From assembly GCA_040755215.1 (NCBI GenBank), contig JBFMBG010000019.1:1-45315 (forward strand): DNA of 45,315 bases. Reading direction: 5' to 3'. Below, piece after piece: positions 1 to 7,929 of the stretch. This stretch comes from JAIMBK01 sp040755215 (GTDB lineage: Bacteria; Bacillota; Desulfotomaculia; Desulfotomaculales; Nap2-2B). The notes beneath the pieces are model-generated. The model did not search any database, had not been told where the DNA came from, and saw only the letters and a program-made list of their open reading frames with translations. A program made the position numbers and the translations under genes. Every line of letters starts with the position of its first letter. Position 1 is the first letter of the stretch.

Positions 1-403
1 CAAGTCTACAATTCACCCAAAACCGCAAAGGAGGTTTCTTCTGTAAATACCGCACCCCAATTCCAGGCAGCATTCTTTCCGGTTCCTCCCCTAGGGCCCT
101 TCCCCGCCCGGATAAAAAATTTTAATTTTTCCGGGAAACCGGGAGGATTTTTGTTTAACCCGGCGAAAATTTCAGCCGGGCTCGGTTACCGGGCACCGCA
201 ACACAGCGCTCCTTTTTAAGTGGGAGGAATGTCTGTTTCGAAATGCGGAACAAAATAAAAGGTGAAAGCCGGGTTTCTACCCGGGCGGGAAAAGGAGGTG
301 GATCAGGGTACGGGACAAAAGACGTTAAGGCGGAACATCCGGACGTTTAGGCGGGACAGCCGGTAAAGGACGGCAATTCCAGGGAAAAGAGGAGGTTTAA
401 AAA
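1..403. other. Upstream non-coding region of the TRAP operon
   Basis: I see no convincing gene here. The stretch is GC-rich and contains small inverted repeats: CCCGGC/GCCGGG at 159-180 and CCGGGT-TTCT-ACCCGG at 269-284, neither followed by a T-run, so they are not obvious terminators. An imperfect operator-like palindrome lies at 234-252. A clean GAGGAGG site just before 404 is the ribosome binding site of the first gene. No clear -35/-10 pair was found. Confidence 0.4.
234..252. promoter_or_regulatory. Possible operator, 7-5-7 imperfect palindrome
   Basis: The sequence TGTTTCG-N5-CGGAACA is an inverted repeat with one mismatch in the 7-base arms, placed about 150 bases before the TRAP operon. 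Arms of this kind are common in operators of IclR/GntR-type regulators of transport operons, but no such regulator gene is in the window. The assignment rests on symmetry and position only. Confidence 0.3.
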
Positions 404-1435
404 ATGTGGAGTTTTTTTAGGGCGCGCCGGTTTGCCCTTCTTGTGGCCCTGATCCCGGCCCTTCTCCTGTTTGCTGCCGGGTGCGGCGGGAAAGCACCCA
501 GGGAACAGGCGGGCAAGCAGGAATTCCGGGCCCAGTTCAAACTGGCCACCATGACACCGGCCACCCATACGTACAATCAGGGGGCCAACCGTTTTGCGGA
601 GCTGATTAAGGAGAGGACCAACGGGCGGATCCAGATCACGGTTTACCCCGACGGCCAGCTGGGGAAGGGGGAACGGGAACTCCTGGAGGCCCTGCAGCAG
701 GGAACGGTGGACCTTTATGTGGGTTCGACCGGCCCCGTGGGCGGGTTCAGCCCTTCGATGATGATTGTGGACGTGCCGTTCCTTTTCCGGGATTATGCCC
801 ACGTGGATAAAGTCCTGGACGGCCCCATCGGCCGGCAGCTGCTGGACGACCTGGAAAAGGCGGGCTTAAAAGGGCTGGCTTTCTGGGAAAACGGGTTCCG
901 TAACCTGACCAACTCAAAGCGGCCGGTGAGGACCCCGGAAGACGCCAAGGGGTTGAAGATCCGGACCATGGAAAACCAGGTGCACATCACCGCCTGGAAG
1001 GCGGTGGGAGTCAACCCCACACCAATGGCCTGGGGTGAGGTTTACGGTGCCCTTCAGCAAAAGGTAGTGGACGGACAGGAAAACCCGGTGGCGGTGATCT
1101 ACACCAGCAAGCTTTACGAAGTCCAGAAATACCTCAGTATGACCCAGCATGTTTATTCTCCCGCCCCGATCATCATGAGCCTGAAAAAATGGCAGACTAT
1201 GCCTAAAGAGGACCAGGAAATCTTCTTAAAGACGGCCCTGGAAGTGGCCGCCTGGCAACGCAAGCTGGGGCGGGATAGCGAGGAGAAGATGCTGACCGAG
1301 CTGGCGCAAAAGGGGATGACCGTGATCCGGGATGTGGACAAGGCGGCCTGGCAAAGGGCCATGCAGCCGGCCTTTGAAGAATTTTCCAAGCAGTTCGGCA
1401 AAGAGAAGATAGACGCCATTTTACAGACGAAGTAG
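404..1435 (+). CDS. TRAP transporter substrate-binding lipoprotein (DctP family)
   Basis: This 343-residue extracytoplasmic solute receptor of a TRAP transporter delivers a substrate, usually a carboxylate, to the DctQ/DctM membrane subunits. It begins with a basic, hydrophobic lipoprotein signal ending in a lipobox with Cys27 (FAAGC). The mature part carries typical DctP stretches, including LKIRTME, whose Arg187 matches the conserved arginine that binds a substrate carboxylate in this family. The ATG at 404 has a strong GAGGAGG site nine bases upstream. It is the first gene of dctP-dctQ-dctM, with panB 58 bases after dctM. The ligand is unknown; the neighbouring pantothenate genes hint at a branched 2-oxo or hydroxy acid, but that is inference. 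Confidence 0.92.
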   Translation: MWSFFRARRFALLVALIPALLLFAAGCGGKAPREQAGKQEFRAQFKLATMTPATHTYNQGANRFAELIKERTNGRIQITVYPDGQLGKGERELLEALQQGTVDLYVGSTGPVGGFSPSMMIVDVPFLFRDYAHVDKVLDGPIGRQLLDDLEKAGLKGLAFWENGFRNLTNSKRPVRTPEDAKGLKIRTMENQVHITAWKAVGVNPTPMAWGEVYGALQQKVVDGQENPVAVIYTSKLYEVQKYLSMTQHVYSPAPIIMSLKKWQTMPKEDQEIFLKTALEVAAWQRKLGRDSEEKMLTELAQKGMTVIRDVDKAAWQRAMQPAFEEFSKQFGKEKIDAILQTK

Positions 1436-1492
1436 GGCGAAATAATGAAGTAACGCGAAACGGTGAATTCCTTATTACAGTCGGGGGGTTAA

Positions 1493-1990
1493 GTGGTGCC
1501 CGCTGCCCTGGCGTTCTTGAAGAAAATTAACGGTACTCTCCTCCGTCTGGCGGGCTGGGGGGTAATCTTGGGCATGGCGGCTGTCGGGGTGATCATTCCT
1601 TACGAGGTTGCAGGCCGGCATTTTCTTGGCGCCATGCCCCCCTGGTCGGGAGAGCTGGCCATTTTCATCCTGGCCTGGATCTCTATGCTGGGAGCGGCCG
1701 TGGGCCTGCCCCGGGGCTACCAGATCGGGATGACTTTTTTTCTCGACTTGCTCCCCGCCGCACCCCGGCGTTTTGTCCGTTTCCTGGGCTTTGCAGCTTC
1801 CCTTTTTATCCTCGGTGTGCTGGTGGTCTACGGTTTCGACCAGGTTCTGGTGAACGTCCGGCAGGTTTCTCCGGCCATGAAGATTTCCATGGCCCTTCCC
1901 TACCTGGCCGTTCCGGTGGGAGCCCTGCTCATGTGGCTGGTCACCCTCGAGCAAACCCTGGCCCTTCTTTTGGGCGGGGAAGATTTGTAG
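1493..1990 (+). CDS. TRAP transporter small permease subunit (DctQ)
   Basis: This is the small integral membrane subunit of the TRAP transporter, 165 residues with four hydrophobic segments. A PPWSGELAIFILAWISMLGA stretch is the usual DctQ signature (Glu followed by a Trp-containing helix). It starts at GTG 1493, supported by a GGGGGG run eight bases upstream. The stop at 1990 precedes the dctM start by only 11 bases, so the two are translated from one message. DctQ normally pairs with DctM and the DctP receptor to drive sodium-coupled uptake. Confidence 0.9.
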   Translation: MVPAALAFLKKINGTLLRLAGWGVILGMAAVGVIIPYEVAGRHFLGAMPPWSGELAIFILAWISMLGAAVGLPRGYQIGMTFFLDLLPAAPRRFVRFLGFAASLFILGVLVVYGFDQVLVNVRQVSPAMKISMALPYLAVPVGALLMWLVTLEQTLALLLGGEDL

Positions 1991-2001
1991 CGGAGGATAC
2001 C

Positions 2002-3285
2002 ATGCTTGCCGCTTTTTTGATCGCCTTTTTGGTTCTGCTTGTTTTGGGGATTCCCATTGCCCTTGCCCTGGGGGGGACGGCGCTGGCTTACCTCCTCTTG
2101 AAAGGGGATCTCTCCCTGACCCTCATGGTGCAGACGACCTTTGCCGGGATGGCCTCCTTTCCTCTTTTGGCCATTCCTCTTTTTATGCTGGCCGGCGCTT
2201 TGATGAATGAGAGCGGGATAACCGGGGACCTGGTTCGCTTTGCCCGGTTGCTTTTGGGGAGAGTCAGCGGCGGGCTGGGTCTGGCCACGATCCTGGCCTG
2301 CGCCATTTTTGCCGCCATTTCCGGTTCGGCGGTGGCCACCGCGGTGGCCGTCGGCTCGGTGATGCTACCGGCAATGAAGGAGGCCGGGTACGAAGAAGAG
2401 GTGGCGGCGGCGGCTACGGCCACGGCCTCCTGCATGGGCCCCATCATTCCCCCCAGCATACCTTTTATCATTTATGGCGTAATTGCCAACGTTTCCATCG
2501 GCGCCCTCTTTCTTTCGGGGATTATTCCCGGGGTTTTATTGGGTACGGTGCTGATGGTCTACATGTTCTGGGTTGCGCGCCGCCGCCGTTACCCCCTGGA
2601 GGAAAGACCGGGATGGCGGGAAGTCCTGGTAGGAACCTGGCGGGCCGTCCCCGCCCTGCTGATGCCCCTGATCATTATCGGCGGGATCATGGGGGGATTC
2701 TTTACCCCCACGGAGGCCGGGGGGATTGCCGTGGCCTACGCGTTTGTGGTGGGGGGAATAATATACCGGGGGATAAAGCTGGCGCGGCTGCCGGCGGTCC
2801 TGCTGACGGCCGGACTGGAAACCGCCATGGTGATGCTTCTTTTAGGCCTTTCCGAGCCCTTTGCCTGGGTGGTGGCGGTGGAGCAGCTCCCGCAAAAGTT
2901 ACTTTCCGCCCTGATGGTGGTGGGCAACCACCCCACCCTCGTTCTCCTTTTGATCAGCGCCGCCCTGATCCTGATCGGAATCCCCCTGGAGACGGCCCCA
3001 GCGTTGGCCATCGTCACTCCCGTCCTGGCCCCCCTGGCCGACAGGCTGGGAATAGACCCGCTTCAGCTGGGGGCGGTGGTGGTTTTCAACCTGGTTCTGG
3101 GATTAATCACCCCGCCGGTGGGGGCCGTGCTCTTTTCGGTTTGCGGTATTTCCGGGATCTCCCTGGAACGGCTGAGCCGGGCCATCTGGCTCCCGTTCCT
3201 GATCGGCCTGGCTGTCCTTTTGTTGATCACTTTCTTCCCGTCTCTGACGACGACCGTACCGAAAATGTTTTTTAAGGCTCTGTAG
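2002..3285 (+). CDS. TRAP transporter large permease subunit (DctM)
   Basis: This is the large 12-helix-type transport subunit of the TRAP system, 427 residues, belonging to the ion transporter superfamily. It contains the typical N-terminal GIPIALALGG, the ISGSAVATAVAVGSVMLPAM loop, the helix-breaking IIPPSIP segment and a late LITPPVGAVLF motif. An upstream in-frame GTG at 1933 exists, but ATG 2002 has a perfect GGAGG six bases before it and gives the standard N-terminus, so I chose it. It completes the dctP-dctQ-dctM operon and is followed closely by panB. Confidence 0.93.
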   Translation: MLAAFLIAFLVLLVLGIPIALALGGTALAYLLLKGDLSLTLMVQTTFAGMASFPLLAIPLFMLAGALMNESGITGDLVRFARLLLGRVSGGLGLATILACAIFAAISGSAVATAVAVGSVMLPAMKEAGYEEEVAAAATATASCMGPIIPPSIPFIIYGVIANVSIGALFLSGIIPGVLLGTVLMVYMFWVARRRRYPLEERPGWREVLVGTWRAVPALLMPLIIIGGIMGGFFTPTEAGGIAVAYAFVVGGIIYRGIKLARLPAVLLTAGLETAMVMLLLGLSEPFAWVVAVEQLPQKLLSALMVVGNHPTLVLLLISAALILIGIPLETAPALAIVTPVLAPLADRLGIDPLQLGAVVVFNLVLGLITPPVGAVLFSVCGISGISLERLSRAIWLPFLIGLAVLLLITFFPSLTTTVPKMFFKAL

Positions 3286-3342
3286 GGTCTTTCCCGCCCG
3301 GCGGGTGAAGCCCCTCGGTATCCGCAAAAAGGAGGAAAAGAT

Positions 3343-4203
3343 ATGGTAAAGCACAAGCTGACCATTCCCGAGCTGGTGGAAAAGAAGTACCGGGGAGAGA
3401 AGTTCCGGATGGTGACCGCCTACGACTACCCCACTGCCGTCGTGGTCGACCGCACCCCCATCGAGCTTATTCTGGTAGGCGACTCCCTGGGGATGACGGT
3501 CCTGGGGTATTCCGGAACGGTTCCGGTGACCATGGAGGAGATGCTTCACCATTTAAAACCGGTGGTCCGGGGAGCGCCGAATACCTTCGTCGTGGGGGAC
3601 ATGCCCTTCGGTTCCTACAATGAGAGCGCGGCCCAGGCCGTTCGGAATGCGAATCGCCTTCTCAAAGAGGGGGGTGCCGACGCCGTAAAGCTGGAAGGGG
3701 GGGTGAACGTGGCTCCCGTGGTGAAGGCCATGGTGGAAGGGGGGATCCCCGTCATGGGCCACATCGGCCTCACCCCCCAGACCGCCTCCCTCCTGGGCGG
3801 GTTTAAGGTCCAGGGGAAGGACATCGCCTCGGCCCGGAAAGTTCTGGAGGATGCCCTTGCCCTGGAAAAGGCGGGGATCTTTTGCCTCCTTCTGGAATGC
3901 GTTCCCGCTCCCCTGGCCGGGTTAATTACCCGGAAGTTGCGGGTGCCTACCATCGGGATCGGTGCCGGGCCTCTTTGTGACGGGCAGGTGCTGGTCTTTC
4001 ACGACCTGGTCGGTCTTTTCGACCGTTTTGTGCCCAGGTTTGTCAAACAATACGCCCGGTTGAGTGACGAGATTTCCCGGGCCCTGACGGAGTTTGCCCG
4101 GGAGGTGGCGGAAGGCGTTTTCCCGGGCCCGGAGCACTCCTTTAAAATGGATGAAGAAATAGCTGGTATTCTGGAAGAAGAAATGAAAAAAATTTCTTCC
4201 TGA
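3343..4203 (+). CDS. panB: 3-methyl-2-oxobutanoate hydroxymethyltransferase
   Basis: This enzyme transfers a hydroxymethyl group from 5,10-methylene-tetrahydrofolate to 2-oxoisovalerate, giving ketopantoate, the first committed step of pantothenate and CoA synthesis in the cytosol. The 286 residues have family-typical length and motifs: MVTAYDYPTA, VGDSLGM, GADAVKLEGG, MGHIGLTPQ, LLECVP with the catalytic-site Glu, and GIGAGPLCDGQVLV. The ATG follows AAGGAGG. panE begins 19 bases after its stop. The usual partners panC and panD are not in the window. It lies 57 bases behind a TRAP permease gene, so it may be cotranscribed with a transporter. Confidence 0.96.
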   Translation: MVKHKLTIPELVEKKYRGEKFRMVTAYDYPTAVVVDRTPIELILVGDSLGMTVLGYSGTVPVTMEEMLHHLKPVVRGAPNTFVVGDMPFGSYNESAAQAVRNANRLLKEGGADAVKLEGGVNVAPVVKAMVEGGIPVMGHIGLTPQTASLLGGFKVQGKDIASARKVLEDALALEKAGIFCLLLECVPAPLAGLITRKLRVPTIGIGAGPLCDGQVLVFHDLVGLFDRFVPRFVKQYARLSDEISRALTEFAREVAEGVFPGPEHSFKMDEEIAGILEEEMKKISS

Positions 4204-4222
4204 CCTTTTGGGGGTTGGCAGG

Positions 4223-5134
4223 ATGAAAATAGCCGTTCTGGGTGCCGGGGCCATGGGGAGCCTCTACGGCGCCCTTTTAACCGGAGCCGGGGAAGAGGTT
4301 TGGCTGGTGGACGTCTGGGCGGAGCACGTGGCGGTGATCAACAGGGAGGGTCTTTCCCTTCTTTTCGGGGAAGAAGAGCGGGTATTCGGGGTTCCGGCCA
4401 CCACGGACCCTGCCGCCGCCGGTCCGGCCGACCTGGTGCTGGTCTTTGTCAAGGCCTACGCCACGGAAGAGGCGATGCGGGGGGCGCTTCCCCTGATAGG
4501 GGAAAAAACTGCCGTTATTACCCTGCAGAACGGCGTGGGGAATGTGGAGCAGCTCCGCGCCGTGGTGGGAGGGGAGCGGGTGCTGGCGGGAAGCAGCACC
4601 TTCGGCGCCAATGTACTCGGCCCCGGGAGGGTCCGGGTGGCCGGCCTGGGAGAAACGGCTCTGGGGGAGCTGAACGGGGAGCGGACCCCCCGCCTGGAAA
4701 GAATCGCCGCCGTCTTTTCCCGGGCCGGCCTGCGGCCGGTGCTTACCGATAATATCCAGGGGGTACTCTGGACGAAGCTGCTGGTGAACGTAGGGATCAA
4801 CCCCCTGACTGCCCTCTGCCGGGTGAACAACGGCCGGCTCCTGGAGGTTCCCGAGCTGACCTTGCTTTTAGAGCGGGCGGTGGAGGAGGCTCTGGCCGTG
4901 GCCCGGAAAAAAGGGATCCGGCCGGTGGTGGACGACCCCCTGGCGTACGTAAAAGAGGTAGCCCGGGCCACCGGGGCCAACATCTCCTCCATGCGCCAGG
5001 ACGTGGAGCGAGGGAGGCGTACGGAAATCGACGTGATCAGCGGAGCGGTGGTCCGGGAAGGGGCCGCCCTGGGGGTGCCCACCCCGGTAAACGAGGTTCT
5101 TACCTTCCTGGTGAAGGCGCTGGAAAAGTGTTAG
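4223..5134 (+). CDS. panE: 2-dehydropantoate 2-reductase (ketopantoate reductase)
   Basis: It reduces ketopantoate to pantoate with NADPH, the step after PanB. The protein is about 303 residues, with an N-terminal Rossmann motif (GAGAMGSLYG), the family signature TLQNGVGN, and a C-terminal helical domain with the catalytic-type Lys in LWTKLLVNVGINPLTAL and the late ISSMRQDVERGRRTEID segment. A TTG at 4208 is also in frame, but ATG 4223 gives the canonical MKIAVLGAG start and lies behind a GGGGG run. panB and panE are adjacent on the same strand and form a two-step module. Confidence 0.95.
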   Translation: MKIAVLGAGAMGSLYGALLTGAGEEVWLVDVWAEHVAVINREGLSLLFGEEERVFGVPATTDPAAAGPADLVLVFVKAYATEEAMRGALPLIGEKTAVITLQNGVGNVEQLRAVVGGERVLAGSSTFGANVLGPGRVRVAGLGETALGELNGERTPRLERIAAVFSRAGLRPVLTDNIQGVLWTKLLVNVGINPLTALCRVNNGRLLEVPELTLLLERAVEEALAVARKKGIRPVVDDPLAYVKEVARATGANISSMRQDVERGRRTEIDVISGAVVREGAALGVPTPVNEVLTFLVKALEKC

Positions 5135-5186
5135 GCGAAGCCGCCCTTTCCGTCTGAATTATTCCCCTTTCGAAAAAAATTACATA

Positions 5187-5215
5187 TTGACACCAGTTGT
5201 CAGGTATGATAAGAT
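5187..5215 (+). promoter_or_regulatory. Sigma-A promoter P1 of carD
   Basis: A perfect -35 TTGACA (5187-5192), a 17-base spacer and a TAAGAT -10 (5210-5215) lie in an AT-rich gap after panE. A second promoter follows directly, so carD appears to have tandem promoters. Confidence 0.75.
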
Positions 5216-5225
5216 GTACATTTAT

Positions 5226-5254
5226 TTGACAAAGGTAATAAAATATGTTATAGT
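5226..5254 (+). promoter_or_regulatory. Sigma-A promoter P2 of carD
   Basis: TTGACA (5226-5231), a 17-base spacer and TATAGT (5249-5254) sit 45 bases before the GTG start of carD. Both hexamers and the spacing are near consensus, suggesting strong housekeeping expression. Confidence 0.8.
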
Positions 5255-5298
5255 AGTAACGGCAGTTTAGTTAGGGAAGTTTTGTTAAAGGGGGTCCG

Positions 5299-5778
5299 GT
5301 GTTGTTTAAGGTAGGCGATCGGGTTGTGTACCCTATGCACGGGGCAGGCATTATCGAAGCCATTGAGGAGAAGGAAGTGCTGGGTGAAAGGAAGCAGTAT
5401 TACGTTTTACACTTCCCGGTAGGCGACATGAAGGTTATGATTCCCTGCGCGACCTGCAAAGAAGCAGGCCTGCGGGAAGTGATCGGCAAGGATGGGGTAC
5501 AAAAGGTATTCCGGATCCTCAAAGAAAATGGTTCCACCATGTCGTCCAACTGGAACCGGCGCTACCGTGCCAACCTGGAAAAAATTAAAACAGGGGATAT
5601 TTACGAAGTAGCCGAAGTGGTCCGCAATCTTATCCAGCGTGAAAAAGAAAAAGGCCTGTCCTCCGGGGAAAGAAAAATGCTCCAGAACGCCCGCCAGATC
5701 CTCGTCAGCGAACTGGCCCTGGCCATCGAAACGGAGGAAGAAAAAGCAAAATCGCTCGTTGATGACGCTTTGGCCTGA
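5299..5778 (+). CDS. CarD family transcriptional regulator
   Basis: CarD/CdnL proteins bind the beta subunit of RNA polymerase through an N-terminal Tudor-like domain and stabilise open complexes. This 159-residue protein has the diagnostic start FKVGDRVVYPMHGAG, followed by a helical C-terminal DNA-binding domain (about residues 75-159). The start is GTG 5299 behind AAAGGGGG. Two near-consensus sigma-A promoters precede it and a hairpin terminator follows, so it is probably a single-gene transcript. The carD-yacL-ispD-ispF order is common in related Firmicutes. Confidence 0.93.
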   Translation: MLFKVGDRVVYPMHGAGIIEAIEEKEVLGERKQYYVLHFPVGDMKVMIPCATCKEAGLREVIGKDGVQKVFRILKENGSTMSSNWNRRYRANLEKIKTGDIYEVAEVVRNLIQREKEKGLSSGERKMLQNARQILVSELALAIETEEEKAKSLVDDALA

Positions 5779-5789
5779 GCTATTCACAG

Positions 5790-5820
5790 TACGTCGGATT
5801 ACCGGCGTATATTTTTTTAT
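5790..5820 (+). terminator. Intrinsic terminator after carD
   Basis: The stem TACGTCGG / CCGGCGTA has eight pairs including one G-U, a four-base ATTA loop, and is followed by a TATTTTTTTAT tract. It begins 12 bases after the carD stop. Confidence 0.8.
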
Positions 5821-5848
5821 AAAAAGGCAAAATTAGCCAATTTTTAGG

Positions 5849-5878
5849 TTGAATTGTATACCGGCTTGGCCATATAAT
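5849..5878 (+). promoter_or_regulatory. Probable sigma-A promoter of yacL-ispD-ispF
   Basis: TTGAAT (5849-5854), an 18-base spacer and a perfect TATAAT (5873-5878) lie just after the carD terminator and 31 bases before the next start codon. Confidence 0.65.
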
Positions 5879-5908
5879 ATAAATTAAGTTGAAGGGGGAG
5901 GTGAAGAA

Positions 5909-7051
5909 ATGGTTAAAAAAATTATTTTTTTTGTTTTGGTGATTGGGTTTGCGCTGGCCGGATTTTACGGCGCGTTTCAATTTTTTCAGACCGGGATTAT
6001 CTCCATTCCCGCCAGCTGGGCTCAGCTGCGGATCGGCATTCTGGCTTTGGGCTCTTTAATCGGGATCGTTGCCGGGCTATTGCTGGCGCCGTTGATCATC
6101 CGGGGGGCCGGCGTACTGACTGCTTTTCTCGAACAGTTCCTGCAAAAAACCCCGCTCCAGGACCTGTTCATGGGAGCGGCAGGTTTGATTGTCGGTCTTA
6201 TTATCGCTAATTTATTAAGCCCGATCTTATTCGTTATGGGTCTTCTGGGCAAAGTCGTCTGGGTGCTGCTGACCATCTTGCTTGGTTACCTGGGCGTCAG
6301 CATCGCGGTCAAGAAAAAAGAAGAGATTATCGGCTTGTTTGGAAACCTGCGCCTGGGTAAAGAGAAAACTTTCAAGGGAGACAAAAAGCAGGGCGACCGT
6401 TTTAAGGTTCTCGATACAAGCGTAATCATTGACGGCCGGATTGCTGACTTGTGCGAAAGCGGCTTTATCGAGGGCACGCTGCTGGTGCCGGCCTTCGTTT
6501 TAGAAGAGTTGCGGCACATTGCCGACTCGGAGGATGTTTTAAAACGCAACCGCGGGCGGCGCGGCCTGGATATATTAAACGCCATGCGCAAGAGCACGAA
6601 GGTAAAGGTGCAGATCTACGACAATGCCCGCGGGCTTGAAGAGACGGGCGAGGTCGATACGAAACTGGTCAAAATGGCGCAGCGGCTGGGCGGCAAAATC
6701 ATTACCAACGACTTTAACCTCAATAAAGTGGCCGAACTGCACGGTGTGGGGGTGCTCAATATCAACGAGCTGGCCAACGCTGTCAAGCCCGTGGTGCTGC
6801 CTGGCGAGGAAATGCAGGTCCAGGTCATCAAAGACGGCAAGGAAACGGGCCAGGGAATTGCCTACCTTGACGACGGCACCATGATCGTCATCGACGGCGG
6901 GAAAAGGTACATCGGGCAAAGCATCAACGTTCTGGTCACCAGTGTTTTGCAAACGGCTGCCGGGCGGATGATTTTTGCCAGGCCGCGGCTGCCGGAACGG
7001 CGCGATGAACACGCCGGAACCAGGTACGACGAGGTTAACGCAGTTGGTTAG
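5909..7051 (+). CDS. Membrane PIN/TRAM domain protein (YacL family)
   Basis: This 380-residue protein has four N-terminal membrane segments (about residues 1-130), a PIN nuclease-like domain from about residue 165, and a TRAM RNA-binding domain near 295-355. The PIN acidic residues are visible in VLDTSVIIDGR and in KIITNDFNLN. YacL-type proteins are conserved in Firmicutes beside ispD, and their biological substrate is poorly known. The ATG follows GGGGGAGGTG. Its 3' end overlaps the predicted ispD start, suggesting translational coupling. Confidence 0.9.
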   Translation: MVKKIIFFVLVIGFALAGFYGAFQFFQTGIISIPASWAQLRIGILALGSLIGIVAGLLLAPLIIRGAGVLTAFLEQFLQKTPLQDLFMGAAGLIVGLIIANLLSPILFVMGLLGKVVWVLLTILLGYLGVSIAVKKKEEIIGLFGNLRLGKEKTFKGDKKQGDRFKVLDTSVIIDGRIADLCESGFIEGTLLVPAFVLEELRHIADSEDVLKRNRGRRGLDILNAMRKSTKVKVQIYDNARGLEETGEVDTKLVKMAQRLGGKIITNDFNLNKVAELHGVGVLNINELANAVKPVVLPGEEMQVQVIKDGKETGQGIAYLDDGTMIVIDGGKRYIGQSINVLVTSVLQTAAGRMIFARPRLPERRDEHAGTRYDEVNAVG

Positions 7052-7751
7052 GGCTGTGGTGGTGGCCGCCGGCCGGAGCAGGCGGATGGGGGAGGGGATT
7101 GATAAGCTATTGCTACCCCTGGCCGGGCGGCCCGTCCTGGCCCATTCCCTGGCCGTCCTGGACGAATCCTCCTGGATCGCCGAGTATGTTCTGGTGGTTA
7201 ATGCGCAGCAGGTGGCAAAATTTTTCCGGCTGGCCCGTGAGCAGTGGGGCTGCCGCAAGCTGGCCGGCGTTGTTCCCGGAGGGGAAACCCGCCGTGATTC
7301 GGTCTGGGAAGGGCTTAACGCTTTGCCGGAAAATACGCGGATTGTCGTCGTTCACGACGGCGCGCGCCCTTTTCTGCGCACCGGGTTTGTGGAGCGGGTG
7401 GTTGCGGAGGCGGAGCGCTGGGGTGCCGCCACGCTGGCCGTTCCCGTCAGGGATACCGTGAAAAGGGTTGGCGCCGGCGGGTTGGTTTTAAATACCATTC
7501 CCCGGGAAACCCTCTGGCTTGCTCAGACCCCCCAGGCCTTTTCCTTTCCCCTGCTGCGGGAGGCTCACCACAAGGCGAGGACGGAGCAAATAGCGGCTAC
7601 GGATGACGCTTCCCTGGTAGAGGCACTGGGCCGCCAGGTCAAGGTGGTGGAAGGCTCGTATCTGAACATCAAAATTACTACGCCTGAAGATATGGTCCTG
7701 GCCCGGGCGATCGCGGCGCAGGTTGCGCAAGGTAAAGGCACAAAGGCATAA
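7044..7751 (+). CDS. ispD: 2-C-methyl-D-erythritol 4-phosphate cytidylyltransferase
   Basis: IspD joins CTP and methylerythritol phosphate in the MEP pathway to isoprenoids. The nucleotide-binding start VVVAAGRSRRMG, the VVVHDGARPF motif, VPVRDTVKR and QTPQAF are all present. I placed the start at TTG 7044, which has a GAGG nine bases upstream and gives a standard N-terminus, overlapping yacL by 8 bases. ATG 7005 and an upstream codon at 6975 are in frame but have no ribosome binding site. The last codons overlap an inverted copy of the 13-base repeat described at 7736-7888. ispF follows in the same direction. Confidence 0.93.
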   Translation: MVRAVVVAAGRSRRMGEGIDKLLLPLAGRPVLAHSLAVLDESSWIAEYVLVVNAQQVAKFFRLAREQWGCRKLAGVVPGGETRRDSVWEGLNALPENTRIVVVHDGARPFLRTGFVERVVAEAERWGAATLAVPVRDTVKRVGAGGLVLNTIPRETLWLAQTPQAFSFPLLREAHHKARTEQIAATDDASLVEALGRQVKVVEGSYLNIKITTPEDMVLARAIAAQVAQGKGTKA

Positions 7752-7888
7752 GGTAAAGAGCCTCTGTGCCTAATATTTTTGAAGGAGTTCCCCATGAGAA
7801 CATTCTTTCTCTCCATTAATAATGAAAATGAGGCTAAAAGCGCAGGCATATTTCCCTTTGTGCCTTTGTGCCTGATGCCTCTGTGCCT
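7736..7888. repeat. Short repeats, TGCCTYTGTGCCT, between ispD and ispF
   Basis: A 13-base unit occurs in direct orientation at 7861-7873, at 7876-7888 and, with one mismatch, at 7759-7771. An exact inverted copy (AGGCACAAAGGCA) at 7736-7748 forms the last codons of ispD. The inverted and direct copies could fold into a hairpin. The arrangement resembles a short interspersed palindromic element rather than a gene. Confidence 0.6.
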
Positions 7889-7910
7889 CTATTTTCTGAG
7901 GAGTGTTTAG
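7794..7910 (+). CDS. Small peptide, MRT-x3-SINNENE family
   Basis: A 38-codon frame starts at ATG 7794 with GAAGGAG seven bases upstream. Its first 13 residues (MRTFFLSINNENE) closely match a second small frame on the opposite strand at 9889-9972. Within the conserved part several base differences between the copies are silent, which argues that the peptide is or was translated. The tail reads through the 13-base repeats and is hydrophobic (PLCLMPLCLYFL). The function is unknown; it may instead be part of a dispersed repeat. Confidence 0.4.
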   Translation: MRTFFLSINNENEAKSAGIFPFVPLCLMPLCLYFLRSV

Positions 7911-7929
7911 TGAGGGGGCAGAGCGAGTA

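Noticed and set aside
159..180. Hairpin CCCGGC/GCCGGG as terminator or riboswitch
   Set aside because: No T-run follows and no conserved riboswitch core was recognised; in GC-rich DNA such stems are common.
2613..3275. Glycine-rich 220-codon frame inside dctM
   Set aside because: Shadow frame of a well-conserved permease; no family resemblance.
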